Source: Planctomycetaceae bacterium
Lineage (GTDB): Bacteria > Planctomycetota > Planctomycetia > Pirellulales > Pirellulaceae
Assembly (NCBI GenBank): GCA_020638975.1
Contig: JACKHN010000042.1
Span: 1-46,189 of the forward strand
Length of the DNA stretch: 46,189 bases
Reading direction: 5' to 3'
Within the stretch, counting starts at the first letter, position 1. Each line of letters starts with the position of its first letter. Position numbers and translations under genes: made by a program. A model generated the notes under the pieces. The model made no database searches. It saw only the letters and a program-made list of their open reading frames with translations, and was not told the origin of the DNA. Of this stretch, positions 24,090-33,182 are shown piece after piece.

Positions 24090-25034
24090 ATGCTAGGTTC
24101 CGACATTCGCTGCGACGCCGTGCTCATTACGGGGGCAAGCTCGGGAATTGGTGCAGCGACCGCCAAGCATCTTTGCGAGAAGGGCTATTTTGTCTTCGCT
24201 GGTGTCAGGCAACAGCAACAGGCAGACGCCGTGAAGAAGAGTGTCGACCACGATGCGAACCTACTCTCGGTCATCTTGGATGTAACGAAGGAAGGCGATA
24301 TTTTTCGCGCCACGGAGTTCGTTAACGAGATCCTCACGGAAAAGGGATTACGACTCGCGGGCCTCGTCAACAATGCCGCTGACGAGAACCTCGGGCCGGT
24401 CGAGGTACTGCCACTCGAAGTCTTTCGCCGCGAGCTCGAAGTTGGCTATCTTGGCGCGGTTGCCGTGACAAAGGCGTTTTTGCCACGGTTACGACAAGCG
24501 TCAGGCCGGATCATCAACATGAGTTCGGTGAATGGGCGTTGCACGTTCAAGTACCACGCCACGACTTGTGCCACCAAGTACGCAATCGAGGCGTTCTCCG
24601 ATGCCCTGCGGATGGAAGTGCGACCGTGGGGAATGAAGGTGTCGATCATCGAGCCCGGACCGACCGACACGCCCTTAATGCGCGAGAAGACGATCGAAGA
24701 ATTCTCGCAAAAGCTCTCGCAGTATCCGAAGGAACAATTGGATCTATACTTCAAGGACTTGGACGACACAATTAAACGTGCCGAAATGTTTGTGCAGCGA
24801 ATCTCAGCGCCGCCGCGAGGGCCGCTGGACAAAGTGCGCCGCATCCTTAACGGTCAGGGATGGTTGCATTCGCCGCTCGATGTCGCACGTGTGATCGAAC
24901 ATGCTCTGAGTAGCCGAAGGCCAAAGACTCGTTACTTGATTGGCGTACAGGCCAAATTGATTCATGTGGCTCGACGACTCTTGAGCGACCGCGCCTTCGA
25001 TCGTTTCCTCGGCGAAAACGTTTTTGACTTCTGA
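24090..25034 (+). CDS. SDR-family protein lacking the catalytic Tyr
   Basis: A 314-aa short-chain dehydrogenase similar to retinol or 3-ketosphinganine reductase-type SDRs. It has the NAD(P) motif TGASSGIG (residues 14-21), LVNNAAD for the usual NNAG, and Ser146 in INMSSVNG. The active-site YxxxK should lie at residues 159-163, but these read T-C-A-T-K: Lys163 is kept while the Tyr is Thr159. EAFSDALRMEV and IEPGPTDTPL follow normally. The fold is therefore intact but catalysis by the standard mechanism is doubtful. It is 51 bp after the SMR gene. Confidence 0.88.
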   Translation: MLGSDIRCDAVLITGASSGIGAATAKHLCEKGYFVFAGVRQQQQADAVKKSVDHDANLLSVILDVTKEGDIFRATEFVNEILTEKGLRLAGLVNNAADENLGPVEVLPLEVFRRELEVGYLGAVAVTKAFLPRLRQASGRIINMSSVNGRCTFKYHATTCATKYAIEAFSDALRMEVRPWGMKVSIIEPGPTDTPLMREKTIEEFSQKLSQYPKEQLDLYFKDLDDTIKRAEMFVQRISAPPRGPLDKVRRILNGQGWLHSPLDVARVIEHALSSRRPKTRYLIGVQAKLIHVARRLLSDRAFDRFLGENVFDF

Positions 25035-25067
25035 GTAGCTGGACAGCGCGACTTTCACAACAATCAC

Positions 25068-25119
25068 AACCCGAAGCGTAAGCGAGGAAATGGTTTACCG
25101 CAGCTTCTCGCTTAGGGTT
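25068..25119. repeat. REP-like palindrome
   Basis: An interrupted inverted repeat: AACCCGAAGCGTAAGCGAG (25068-25086) against CTCGCTTAGGGTT (25107-25119). This motif (CCCGAAGCGTAAGCGAGG) is one I associate with dispersed planctomycete repeats. It lies between the convergent SDR and sulfotransferase genes and may also act as a transcription stop. Confidence 0.65.
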
Positions 25120-25173
25120 ATGATACCCAATGACTTATGTCAAAAGTGGCGCTTCCCAAGCAGGCAGATCCTA

Positions 25174-26313
25174 TCACGATCGCAAGGGCAGTGTCCCTGA
25201 ATAGCCGTATCTGTCAAAGTAAGGCCTCCATCGGGAATAGACCTCCGATTCAAGTTCCGAGTTCGCTTGGTGTCGATTCGGCTCGTAGTTGCGATGTGCC
25301 AACACATACTCTTCGATTCGAGGTCTGACCTGATCGAAGTCGCCGAGCTCCAAGCTCTCGTAGATCGTCTGCGTCGTCCCGATCATGTCGCCCGCCAAGT
25401 CTTCATAGCGGATATCGATTAACCTTCCCGGTGGTACCAGATCGCGAGTCGCTTCCAGTTGCTCATGCATCTGCAGGAAGGTCGCATATACGAACTCTTC
25501 CAGACCCTCGAATCGTGGTATTTGATATCCGTGCGTTGCGAACAGCGACTTCCACAATCGCACTGTTGATAGAAACACGGTCGTCGGATGGCGAACCAAG
25601 TTGATGAACCGGGCATTGGGAAACATTTCGAGCAACAGTGGCAATCGAGATGTGTGAGACGGTGATTTGAGGACGAGTCGTCCCGGTTTGCGAAAGTAGA
25701 GGCCTTTCAGAAAGGTCATCCAGGACCGCTTCCAGTGTTCACGTTGTCGCGACGTAACTGATTCGAGCGTCAAGAACTCCATGAACGCTGGCGGTCGGTT
25801 CGGGAAAGCTATCGTAGCGTAGGGACTTGGAACTCCGAGGTTGCAGAGTGCGAACTCGTCTTCTTGCGGAGAATCCCAGGCAAGTTGCATCTGATCCGGC
25901 GGGCGATTCGCTGGTAACGCAAAATTCGTCCACGGCTTTAGCAAACTCTCCGTCAACAAAAAGTGGCTCGGGACAAAGCACTGGTAGTTCGTCGGGCAAG
26001 TATTCTGCGAATCTAAGGCAAGCAACTCGTGCAGCAACGTCGTGCCAGTGCGCCAGTGGCCGATGATGAATACCGGATCTTCTTGGATCTCCAAACGCCT
26101 CAATCGATTGCCATAAAGCAACGACTGCACGGCACCGAGTCCTGAATTGCCCACTGCAAACATGAGATCGATACAACAGCCGGGCCAGTGACTTGGCGAC
26201 ACACGCCATCGATTCGAGTTCAAGATGCGAACAAGGCCCCGAAAGTCCGCTCCACTCCACATGACCGCCTGATACCACGGTGGCGGCGGAAACTCGCTGT
26301 CGGCTTTTGGCAT
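25174..26313 (-). CDS. Sulfotransferase family protein
   Basis: A 379-aa enzyme that would move sulfate from PAPS to an alcohol or amine acceptor. The 5'-phosphosulfate-binding loop is VFIIGHWRTGTTLL (residues 81-94). The 3'-phosphate-binding segment is FINLVRHPTTVFLST. LVLKSPSHTSRL and YEDLAGD are further family blocks. It resembles the Sulfotransferase_3 group. ATG 26313 is chosen; GTG 26322 is an alternative. It is divergent from the alpha-oxoamine synthase gene, so the two may share a regulatory region (237 bp). The acceptor is unknown; a lipid is inference. Confidence 0.9.
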   Translation of the reverse strand: MPKADSEFPPPPWYQAVMWSGADFRGLVRILNSNRWRVSPSHWPGCCIDLMFAVGNSGLGAVQSLLYGNRLRRLEIQEDPVFIIGHWRTGTTLLHELLALDSQNTCPTNYQCFVPSHFLLTESLLKPWTNFALPANRPPDQMQLAWDSPQEDEFALCNLGVPSPYATIAFPNRPPAFMEFLTLESVTSRQREHWKRSWMTFLKGLYFRKPGRLVLKSPSHTSRLPLLLEMFPNARFINLVRHPTTVFLSTVRLWKSLFATHGYQIPRFEGLEEFVYATFLQMHEQLEATRDLVPPGRLIDIRYEDLAGDMIGTTQTIYESLELGDFDQVRPRIEEYVLAHRNYEPNRHQANSELESEVYSRWRPYFDRYGYSGTLPLRS

Positions 26314-26550
26314 GTCCCGCACCTTGGGAGAAAGAGGAAACAGACGTCATATCGCCTACCGTCGGTATTTTAGTCCAGCCGATTCTACTTATCCGTCATT
26401 CTTGCACGTCTTGTCATCAAAGTTGCGTCTCCTAATCGTACGAATTAAAAGTGATAGAGGCTCGAACAATCGCCGCTTGACGGATTTTGCTGGTTATTTG
26501 GATCAAACCAGATGTGGCTTGTCGATCGCTAGACCCCCTTGGATGCACTT

Positions 26551-27882
26551 ATGACAACATTCTTCCGCGAAGGCGATTCACAAGAGATCGCGTCCGAGTC
26601 AGTTTGGGCGACCGCGTCGAGTTCTGAACCAGCTTCTCGTCCCAAGGCGGCGAACCAGAATCTAGCTATCGAGCAGCTGAAAGAGCGACTGGGCGAAGAT
26701 CGTGTCACGCGCATCGCACTGAACTTTCTCGACAAGTTCATGGGGGTGCATCTCAAAGATGGTGTGATCGACTGGATGGAAGACCGCCGACTTGGAATGG
26801 TTGGCCAAGAAGTCGTCAATTTCGGCTCGGACAGTTTCTTAGGATACGATCGCAACGAGCAGGTACAGGCAGCCATCGTTGATGGAATGAACGAGTGGGG
26901 GACTCATAACGGTTCGTCACGGGCCTTCGGCAATATCGCACTTTGTGAAGAAGCCGAACGCCGCTTGGCGAGATGGATGGGCGTTGAAGACACGTTGATC
27001 TACCCCAGCGTAACGCTCGCCAACATCGGACTACTTCCGGGACTCGTCGGTAAGAGGGACTTGTTGGTACTAGACCGCAAGTCGCACGACAGCTTGCATC
27101 AGTCCGCGATGATTGCGAAAGGGAACGGCGCGAAGGTCGTGCTGATGGATCCCTGTACCGCCGATGCTCTCGAAGAAATCTTGCGAGTCGAAGACTACGA
27201 CGGTTGCGTCGTGGCTGTCGATGGCATTTACAGCATGACAGGCGAGCTTGCACCGCTCGCCGAGTTGGATGAAGTCACTCGAGCACACGGTGGGATCCTG
27301 TACGTGGACGATGCCCATGGCACGGGATTGGTTGGTCCGAAAGGTCGGGGTGCCGCCAGCATGCTGCTTGAATCAATCGACAATGCCCTGGTGGTCGGTT
27401 CGCTCTCCAAAGCCTTCTCATGCCTCGGCGCGTTCGTTACCTGCGACACACGTCTGAAGCGAATCCTGAAGATTCGTTCCAGCACTTTCATCTTCGGCGG
27501 GCCAGTCCCACCACCCTATCTCGCCGCGATCTGTAAAGTGTGCGATATCCTCGAATCGCCAGAGCACGACGAGCATTTGCGCAAGTTACGACAAATGATC
27601 CGTCAGTTGACCGACGGGATTCGATCGCTGGGTCTGAAGTTCTCTGGCGGTGAAGCGGCGATCATTGCAGTTACCATCGGCGACATCGAGCAAACCTTCA
27701 AGGCTGGCAAGGTGTTGTTCGATCGTGGGTATTACGTGCAATCCGCAACCTATCCAGCAGTCCCGATCATGGGCGGTGTGCTGCGGATTCAAGTCAATGC
27801 CAATCACTCGCCCGAGGATATTGCTGGGCTCTTGAAGGGGCTGGCCGCCGTGAAAACTGAGTTTAAGTTGGGAAGAAGCTGA
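26551..27882 (+). CDS. PLP-dependent alpha-oxoamine synthase family enzyme
   Basis: A 443-aa member of the family that includes 8-amino-7-oxononanoate synthase, serine palmitoyltransferase and KBL. These condense an amino acid with an acyl-CoA or acyl-ACP with loss of CO2. Motifs: NGSSRAFGN (substrate loop), YVDDAHGTGLVG (PLP-ring stacking His and Asp), and VGSLSKAF with the Schiff-base lysine K287. An N-terminal extension of about 45 residues precedes the fold. No biotin genes lie near. It is followed 25 bp later by an MMPL exporter and faces a sulfotransferase, which suggests a lipid rather than biotin role; this is inference. The ATG at 26551 is the first in frame after a TTG. Confidence 0.88.
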   Translation: MTTFFREGDSQEIASESVWATASSSEPASRPKAANQNLAIEQLKERLGEDRVTRIALNFLDKFMGVHLKDGVIDWMEDRRLGMVGQEVVNFGSDSFLGYDRNEQVQAAIVDGMNEWGTHNGSSRAFGNIALCEEAERRLARWMGVEDTLIYPSVTLANIGLLPGLVGKRDLLVLDRKSHDSLHQSAMIAKGNGAKVVLMDPCTADALEEILRVEDYDGCVVAVDGIYSMTGELAPLAELDEVTRAHGGILYVDDAHGTGLVGPKGRGAASMLLESIDNALVVGSLSKAFSCLGAFVTCDTRLKRILKIRSSTFIFGGPVPPPYLAAICKVCDILESPEHDEHLRKLRQMIRQLTDGIRSLGLKFSGGEAAIIAVTIGDIEQTFKAGKVLFDRGYYVQSATYPAVPIMGGVLRIQVNANHSPEDIAGLLKGLAAVKTEFKLGRS

Positions 27883-27907
27883 GTTGGCGCTGTAAGCATC
27901 ATGGAAG

Positions 27908-30226
27908 ATGCGTACAATCGCGACCACTCAGATGAATCAGAACTTCCACCGCCGTTATGCCTCGTTGATCCTTGTCCTCGCTTTGGCGTGCGCGCCGGTA
28001 GTTATCTACGGCGTCATGTATGTACGCACTCGTACAGACAACAGCGTCGGACAGTGGTTGCCGAAGGATTACGAGACCACCCGCTTCTACAGTCGATTCA
28101 CGAAGCTTTTCGGGTCCGACGAGCGGGTCTTAGTTAGTTGGGTCGGATGTACACTCGACGACGCTCGCCTCGAAGAGTTCGCGACGCTGGTTGAGGGAAG
28201 CGGCGAGTTGCCGGAGCAAGCACAACTGAGCTCCGTCGTTCGCGAGGTGGTGACCGGCCAGCGCATGCTCGCCGAGCTGCGTGCGCCACCGCTAAGAATC
28301 GATCGCCAGGAAGCGGTGCGAAGGTTGCAGGGCGCACTCATTGGGCCTGACGAGCAACAGACATGTGCCCTGATTACGCTTGGCGAAGCGACGACGGACC
28401 AGCGCAAGCAAGCCGTCCTGTCCATCCGTGACATCGCGATAGCGCACTGTGGCGTCGACCCAGACGACCTCCGCCTAACCGGCGATGCCGTGCTCAGCGT
28501 TGGGATCGATATCGAAAGCGAGCAAGCAATCGATCGTTGGATTCTGTTGTCCGGAGCCATTGCGTTTTCTATGGCTTGGTTGTGTTTGCGAAGCGTGAAG
28601 CTGGCCGTGCTGGTTTTCGCCGTTTCGCAATATTGCCAGATGACATGCGAAGCATTGATCTACTACACCGGCGGCTCGATGAACTTGTTGGTCGAGTTGG
28701 CTCCGGTCCTGGTCTACGTTCTTTCCCTTTCCGCTTGCGTGCATTTGACCAATTACTATCGGGATGCCGTGGTAAAGCATGGTCCGAAAGACGCGTCGCA
28801 AGTCGCGCTTCGAGCGGGTTGGTGGCCCTGCTTGCTCGCATCGGTAACGACCGCTTTGGGACTCGTCTCGTTGTGCGTCAGTCACATCGCGCCCGTGAAA
28901 TCCTTCGGACTCTACTCTTCTGCGGGAACACTGCTGGCATTTGCCGTCTTCATATTGCTACTACCAGCGGCAACCGCGAAGTTTCCCGTCGTGCCTCGCA
29001 ACCGAGAGCCGTCTCGGCCTGAGCATGGAGAGAACGCTTGGTTGTTACGATTGGCCGATCTCGTCGTGCGTTACCGATTTGCCGTTCTCGCCGTCTTTCT
29101 TGCAGCATCGGTCTTGTTCGCGATTGGATTGACGAAGCTGCGCACTTCGGTCGAACCGATCCGGTTCTTACCGCAGGCGAGTCGTTGGGTCACTGATACT
29201 TACTGGTATCGGGACAACTTGGGGCCGATGGCAAGCGTCGAGATCATCGTCGATTTCAGAAAGGATCTTGAAGTCGAGTTTGGCGACCGCATCCGGCTGA
29301 TGGACGATATCCAAGCGAGCGTTGCTCGTCTGGAACGCGTCGACGGTACGCTGTCGGCGGCGACTTTCGCACCAACGCTGCCGCCCAGACCAGAACAGGC
29401 GACCGGTCTGCGGCTATCCGTCCGCCGTGCTGGCATCAACAAGATGTTACTGAACAGTCGTGATGAGTTCGTGCGACAAGGCTATGTCGCTGACGATGGC
29501 GATCGCGAAGTGTGGCGAGTCACCGCGAATGTCTCGGAATTCCGCGAGTTGGTCTATGAAGACTTTGTTCAGCAGTTACGTGCGCGAATCGATCCTGTGT
29601 TAGATCGGTCTGGGATTCCAGTCGCCGATAGGCAATTAGAGTTTACTGGCACAGTGCCATTGGTGTTCGCCGCTCAACGAGAACTTCTGGACGCGATGCT
29701 GCTCAGTTTCGTGCTGGCTGTTTCGTCGATCGCCATTATCATGCCACTCGTACTTCGCAGCATTCCCGCCGGGGTAGTCTCGATGTTACCGAACGTGTTT
29801 CCCGCCTTAGCTACCTTTGGCGTGATGGGTTGGATGGGTTCGCTGGTCGATGTGGGAGCGATGATGACCGCCAGCATTGGCCTCGGTATCGCGGTGGACG
29901 ACACGCTGCATTTTTTAACGTGGTTTCAACGAGCTAGCGGGGAAGGGGCATCTCAGAAGGAGGCAATTAAAACCGCATATAAGAATTGCGCACACGCCAT
30001 GATCCACACCACGCTGATTGCCGGGTTGAGCTTATTCGTCTTCTACTTCAGCTCGTTTCAGCCCGTTTCGCAATTCGGATTGCTCCTATTCACGCTGCTG
30101 GTCACCGCCTTAATCGGTGATCTGATCCTGCTGCCCGCCTTGTTGGCCACTTCCTTGGGGCGGTGCTTTGCGCGACGCTCCGATTCGTTGCCAAAGCAAA
30201 CCGAGGCGACCATTATTCAAGCGTAA
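27908..30226 (+). CDS. MMPL/RND superfamily exporter
   Basis: A 772-aa transporter of the MMPL type. A first TM (about residues 17-38) precedes a large periplasmic loop. Five TM helices follow at about 220-370, then a second TM and loop (about 395-590), and a final five-helix bundle (600-755) with the RND-type segment SIGLGIAVDDTLHFLTWFQR. Members export lipids or hydrophobic molecules using the proton gradient. It follows the oxoamine synthase gene by 25 bp, so the pair is probably one transcript. The ATG at 27932 is an alternative start. Its last 10 bp overlap the end of the convergent amidinotransferase gene. Confidence 0.88.
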   Translation: MRTIATTQMNQNFHRRYASLILVLALACAPVVIYGVMYVRTRTDNSVGQWLPKDYETTRFYSRFTKLFGSDERVLVSWVGCTLDDARLEEFATLVEGSGELPEQAQLSSVVREVVTGQRMLAELRAPPLRIDRQEAVRRLQGALIGPDEQQTCALITLGEATTDQRKQAVLSIRDIAIAHCGVDPDDLRLTGDAVLSVGIDIESEQAIDRWILLSGAIAFSMAWLCLRSVKLAVLVFAVSQYCQMTCEALIYYTGGSMNLLVELAPVLVYVLSLSACVHLTNYYRDAVVKHGPKDASQVALRAGWWPCLLASVTTALGLVSLCVSHIAPVKSFGLYSSAGTLLAFAVFILLLPAATAKFPVVPRNREPSRPEHGENAWLLRLADLVVRYRFAVLAVFLAASVLFAIGLTKLRTSVEPIRFLPQASRWVTDTYWYRDNLGPMASVEIIVDFRKDLEVEFGDRIRLMDDIQASVARLERVDGTLSAATFAPTLPPRPEQATGLRLSVRRAGINKMLLNSRDEFVRQGYVADDGDREVWRVTANVSEFRELVYEDFVQQLRARIDPVLDRSGIPVADRQLEFTGTVPLVFAAQRELLDAMLLSFVLAVSSIAIIMPLVLRSIPAGVVSMLPNVFPALATFGVMGWMGSLVDVGAMMTASIGLGIAVDDTLHFLTWFQRASGEGASQKEAIKTAYKNCAHAMIHTTLIAGLSLFVFYFSSFQPVSQFGLLLFTLLVTALIGDLILLPALLATSLGRCFARRSDSLPKQTEATIIQA

Positions 30227-31335
30227 GACTGAAGCTCGCCGCGCCGCCGCACGTCGAGCGTCGCACAATGGAAAGATCCAAGGAACGGATAGTAGTCTTC
30301 AAACGGACAAGGAATCGGCTCAAAGCCCCATTCACGCAGCGCGTTGATCATCGGTTCCTGACGCTGTTCCACGATGACACGTTTCTCATCCAGCATCAAA
30401 ACGTTCATGCTCGCCCAACTGCTGATCAAACGGAGTTCCTTCTGTTCGCTTGGTACAGGCTTTGGAGCAACCAAGACGTCCCAGTTCTGCAGACATGACG
30501 GCAAGTTGTCTCGGTCGACCCAGTCGGGATTTACTAATACTTTGCCAGGGGCCAAGGGCATTAGAGTCGTGTCGATGTGCATGGCTTGCGGGCTTCGCGA
30601 TTTGATCACATGGACTTGGTAATCCGCTCCTAGATGACGGCGCAGCCATTCGATACCAGACTCGTTCGTGACGTGGCTCTTTTGCCCGATGATGTCTCGA
30701 CCGCAACGCACGAAGTCCGCCGCGTCAAAAGCTGGCTCAAACTCGGTCACGACAAAGCGAATCTCTTCATCACCGTATTTCGAAGGCACAAAGTCGTTGT
30801 GGTACAGCGCATCCAACAACTGCGGTCGCGGTGCCGCTACCCACTTCGCTCCGTTGCGAAAATACTCTTTGAACAGGGTTCGATAGGCTGCGGCTTCGAA
30901 GAACCGGCTGCGGTCCGCCATCGGAGCCTCGATGATCTCGTTGCCGACGACCATGAAAGGATCGCGCGGATTCGTCGCGCTCGAGCCCGATGGTACTTTC
31001 CAATCTGGAGTCCGAAACGGGACTTCGTAATCCACAACATCGGGCCTGCGAACAATAATGCCCTCCGCTTCGAGAATCTGAATGAACCGATCGAGACATT
31101 TCTGCGCCGCCTGAATCATGTCGGGTGGATAGGGTACGCCACCAAGCGCCAGGATCTCTTGAATTAGCGACGAATCCGAGGGGGGAAACGTGTGCTTGTT
31201 GATGATCTGCGAGTCGGGCAACATCGCATGTTCGAGGCGACCGACGATGACTTCTTCCAGTGGGTCCCACTCGTTGTACGAATTCACGGGACATTGCTTC
31301 ACCGGACCTTGTGCCGCGCTGCCATCATCGGACAT
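30217..31335 (-). CDS. Glycine amidinotransferase (AGAT)-like enzyme
   Basis: A 372-aa enzyme closely following human AGAT, which transfers an amidino group from arginine to glycine or another amine. The catalytic triad is conserved at the same spacing as human D254/H303/C407: D204 (FDAADFVRCGRD), H253 (AMHIDTT) and C357 (GSFHCATLDVRRRG). SSWASMNVLMLDEKRV is another near-identical block. The acceptor specificity is not readable. GGAGCG lies about 7 nt before ATG 31335; the ORF upstream to 31437 overlaps the neighbouring gene and is unlikely. It is 98 bp from the ABC binding protein gene. Confidence 0.93.
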   Translation of the reverse strand: MSDDGSAAQGPVKQCPVNSYNEWDPLEEVIVGRLEHAMLPDSQIINKHTFPPSDSSLIQEILALGGVPYPPDMIQAAQKCLDRFIQILEAEGIIVRRPDVVDYEVPFRTPDWKVPSGSSATNPRDPFMVVGNEIIEAPMADRSRFFEAAAYRTLFKEYFRNGAKWVAAPRPQLLDALYHNDFVPSKYGDEEIRFVVTEFEPAFDAADFVRCGRDIIGQKSHVTNESGIEWLRRHLGADYQVHVIKSRSPQAMHIDTTLMPLAPGKVLVNPDWVDRDNLPSCLQNWDVLVAPKPVPSEQKELRLISSWASMNVLMLDEKRVIVEQRQEPMINALREWGFEPIPCPFEDYYPFLGSFHCATLDVRRRGELQSYA

Positions 31336-31433
31336 GAATCGCTCCGTTTTATGAATCAGAAAGTTTTGAGTGAAGTTCTGCGGAATGCACGATCGGGCCG
31401 AGTCCCTAGTCTTCGGTAATCGGAAAATGCAAC

Positions 31434-32369
31434 TCAATCCGCCAAGAATAACGACTCAGGATCGATAATGCCGGGGTCAAGCATCTTGAGATCTACGAGC
31501 TGCGACACAAGCGTACTCCAACGCTCACTTGTCATCCGACCAAGGCTATCGGCATCGATACAGTGTTCTTTCATGGCCCTCACGCCGAATTCCAATACCT
31601 CAAGCTCCATCTCTGGATTCAACTCGTGAATGCGGAGATTCGTTTCCGCCGGCTCGGCCAGATACTTCTCCCACCCTCGGCGACTTGCGTCGATTACTCT
31701 TTGGACCAATTCCGGTCGTTGCTTAATCATTGCGTCGCTCGTCATCAGGACGCTGGTATATGGATTGAACCCAAAATCGGCGACCAGCAAGCTCCTCACA
31801 TCGGCCCCTTCTTTCTTTGCGACGAATGGTTCGCTGATGATATAGCCTTGTTTTGCCGCCCGTGGATTGGCCAGGAACGGTGCCAAGCTTGCTGAGTTCG
31901 GAACAATCTCGACACCCTTCAGCGGCAGTTTATTGATTAGGAACTGTGCCCAAGCATGCTCGCGACTCATCATCATCGTCACGTTCTGTAATTGCTCGAA
32001 CTTTTCGATGCCCGAGTCAGAATGAACCAGCAGACAACGCGGACTGTTAGATAAAGGCGCAAACAAAGCCTTGATCTTCGCATCCTGGGCTCGCGCCAGC
32101 ACAATGCGGTCAGCATTCGTCACACCAAAGTCGATAGCCCCCCGCGCCGCTTGTTGTACGACAGGCGCGTTCGGACCACCCGGAATGATCGTCACATCTA
32201 GTCCCGCCTCTTTGTAGTAGCCATGCACCAACGCGGCGTAGTAGCCGCCATGCTCGGCTTCGGGATACCAGTTCAGCATCAATGTAACGGATTCAGGCTC
32301 TTTGGAAGGCTTACCACATCCAGTCAACAGAATCCAAGCGACGACCAGGGAACAATGGACTAGCTTCAT
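31434..32369 (-). CDS. ABC importer substrate-binding lipoprotein, NMT1/THI5-like
   Basis: A 311-aa lipoprotein with lipobox LLTGC (C18). It belongs to the NMT1/THI5/SsuA type; VTLMLNWYPEAEHGGYYAALVHGYYKEAGLDVTI is typical of binding proteins for hydroxymethylpyrimidine, riboflavin or sulfonates/nitrate. The family block near residue 50 and the conserved GGPNAPVVQQAARGAIDFGVTNAD are intact. It is 36 bp downstream of the permease gene on the same strand. The ligand cannot be chosen from the sequence; no riboswitch was seen upstream. Confidence 0.88.
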   Translation of the reverse strand: MKLVHCSLVVAWILLTGCGKPSKEPESVTLMLNWYPEAEHGGYYAALVHGYYKEAGLDVTIIPGGPNAPVVQQAARGAIDFGVTNADRIVLARAQDAKIKALFAPLSNSPRCLLVHSDSGIEKFEQLQNVTMMMSREHAWAQFLINKLPLKGVEIVPNSASLAPFLANPRAAKQGYIISEPFVAKKEGADVRSLLVADFGFNPYTSVLMTSDAMIKQRPELVQRVIDASRRGWEKYLAEPAETNLRIHELNPEMELEVLEFGVRAMKEHCIDADSLGRMTSERWSTLVSQLVDLKMLDPGIIDPESLFLAD

Positions 32370-32405
32370 GACGCAGGCTCTTGCGAAGAAGGTGACGGAC
32401 TGGGA

Positions 32406-33182
32406 TCACGCATGATACCAACGAGACAACACCGTCGCACCCACGATGTTGACAACCGTAAAGACCGCCATGCCAAGCGCTGTCGAGACAATAATCGCGG
32501 CAAACAACTCGTCCGTCTTCAAAAGATTTGTCGCTTGCATGATGACGTAGCCCAATCCATATCGCGTGGCACCGTATCCCGTAAAGAACTCGCCGACGAT
32601 CGCTCCGATCACGGCCATACCGCTGGAGATGCGAGCTCCGGTCACCAGGTACGGAACTGCGGACGGGAGTCGCAACTTAAACAGCACCTGCCAGCGACTG
32701 GCGTTGTGCAACTCGAACAAGTCGACGAGATCACGATCGACCTTCGTCAGTCCCGTGGTCGCATTCGTAATGATGGGAAACAGACTGATGATGAACGCAA
32801 TCAACGCCACACTTTGAAAGCCATAGCCGATCCACACAACGATCAGAGGAGCGATGGCAACAATCGGAACTGTTTGCAAGAACACGGCGTAGGGATAGCA
32901 GCTGGCTTTGACAATCCGCGAAAACGAAAAGGCGATCGCGATCAAGGTGCCGATCAGTAAACTGGCTACAAAGCCACATAACGCACCGGCACCGGTCAGG
33001 GCGAGTGCTCCGCACAGCTCCGCTCGCTTGATCCAGGCAGCTCGAGCAACAGCAAGTGGACTCGGTAGTAAATAGCTCTCGATGTGCCCCAATCGCACAA
33101 TCAGTTGCCAGACCAGGACCGCGAATAAGAATAACGCGATCGGCGGCAGGACAATTGGAGCTGTCTCGCGAATGAACTTCAT
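32406..33182 (-). CDS. ABC importer permease (SsuC/TauC/ThiX-like)
   Basis: A 258-aa inner-membrane protein with about six TM helices. The EAA-like cytoplasmic loop (ELHNASRWQVLFKLRLPSAVPYLVTGARIS) contacts the ATPase. It resembles permeases for taurine, sulfonates or thiamine precursors. The ATG overlaps the ATPase stop by 4 nt (ATGA), so translation is coupled. It lies between the ATPase and binding-protein genes. Confidence 0.92.
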   Translation of the reverse strand: MKFIRETAPIVLPPIALFLFAVLVWQLIVRLGHIESYLLPSPLAVARAAWIKRAELCGALALTGAGALCGFVASLLIGTLIAIAFSFSRIVKASCYPYAVFLQTVPIVAIAPLIVVWIGYGFQSVALIAFIISLFPIITNATTGLTKVDRDLVDLFELHNASRWQVLFKLRLPSAVPYLVTGARISSGMAVIGAIVGEFFTGYGATRYGLGYVIMQATNLLKTDELFAAIIVSTALGMAVFTVVNIVGATVLSRWYHA

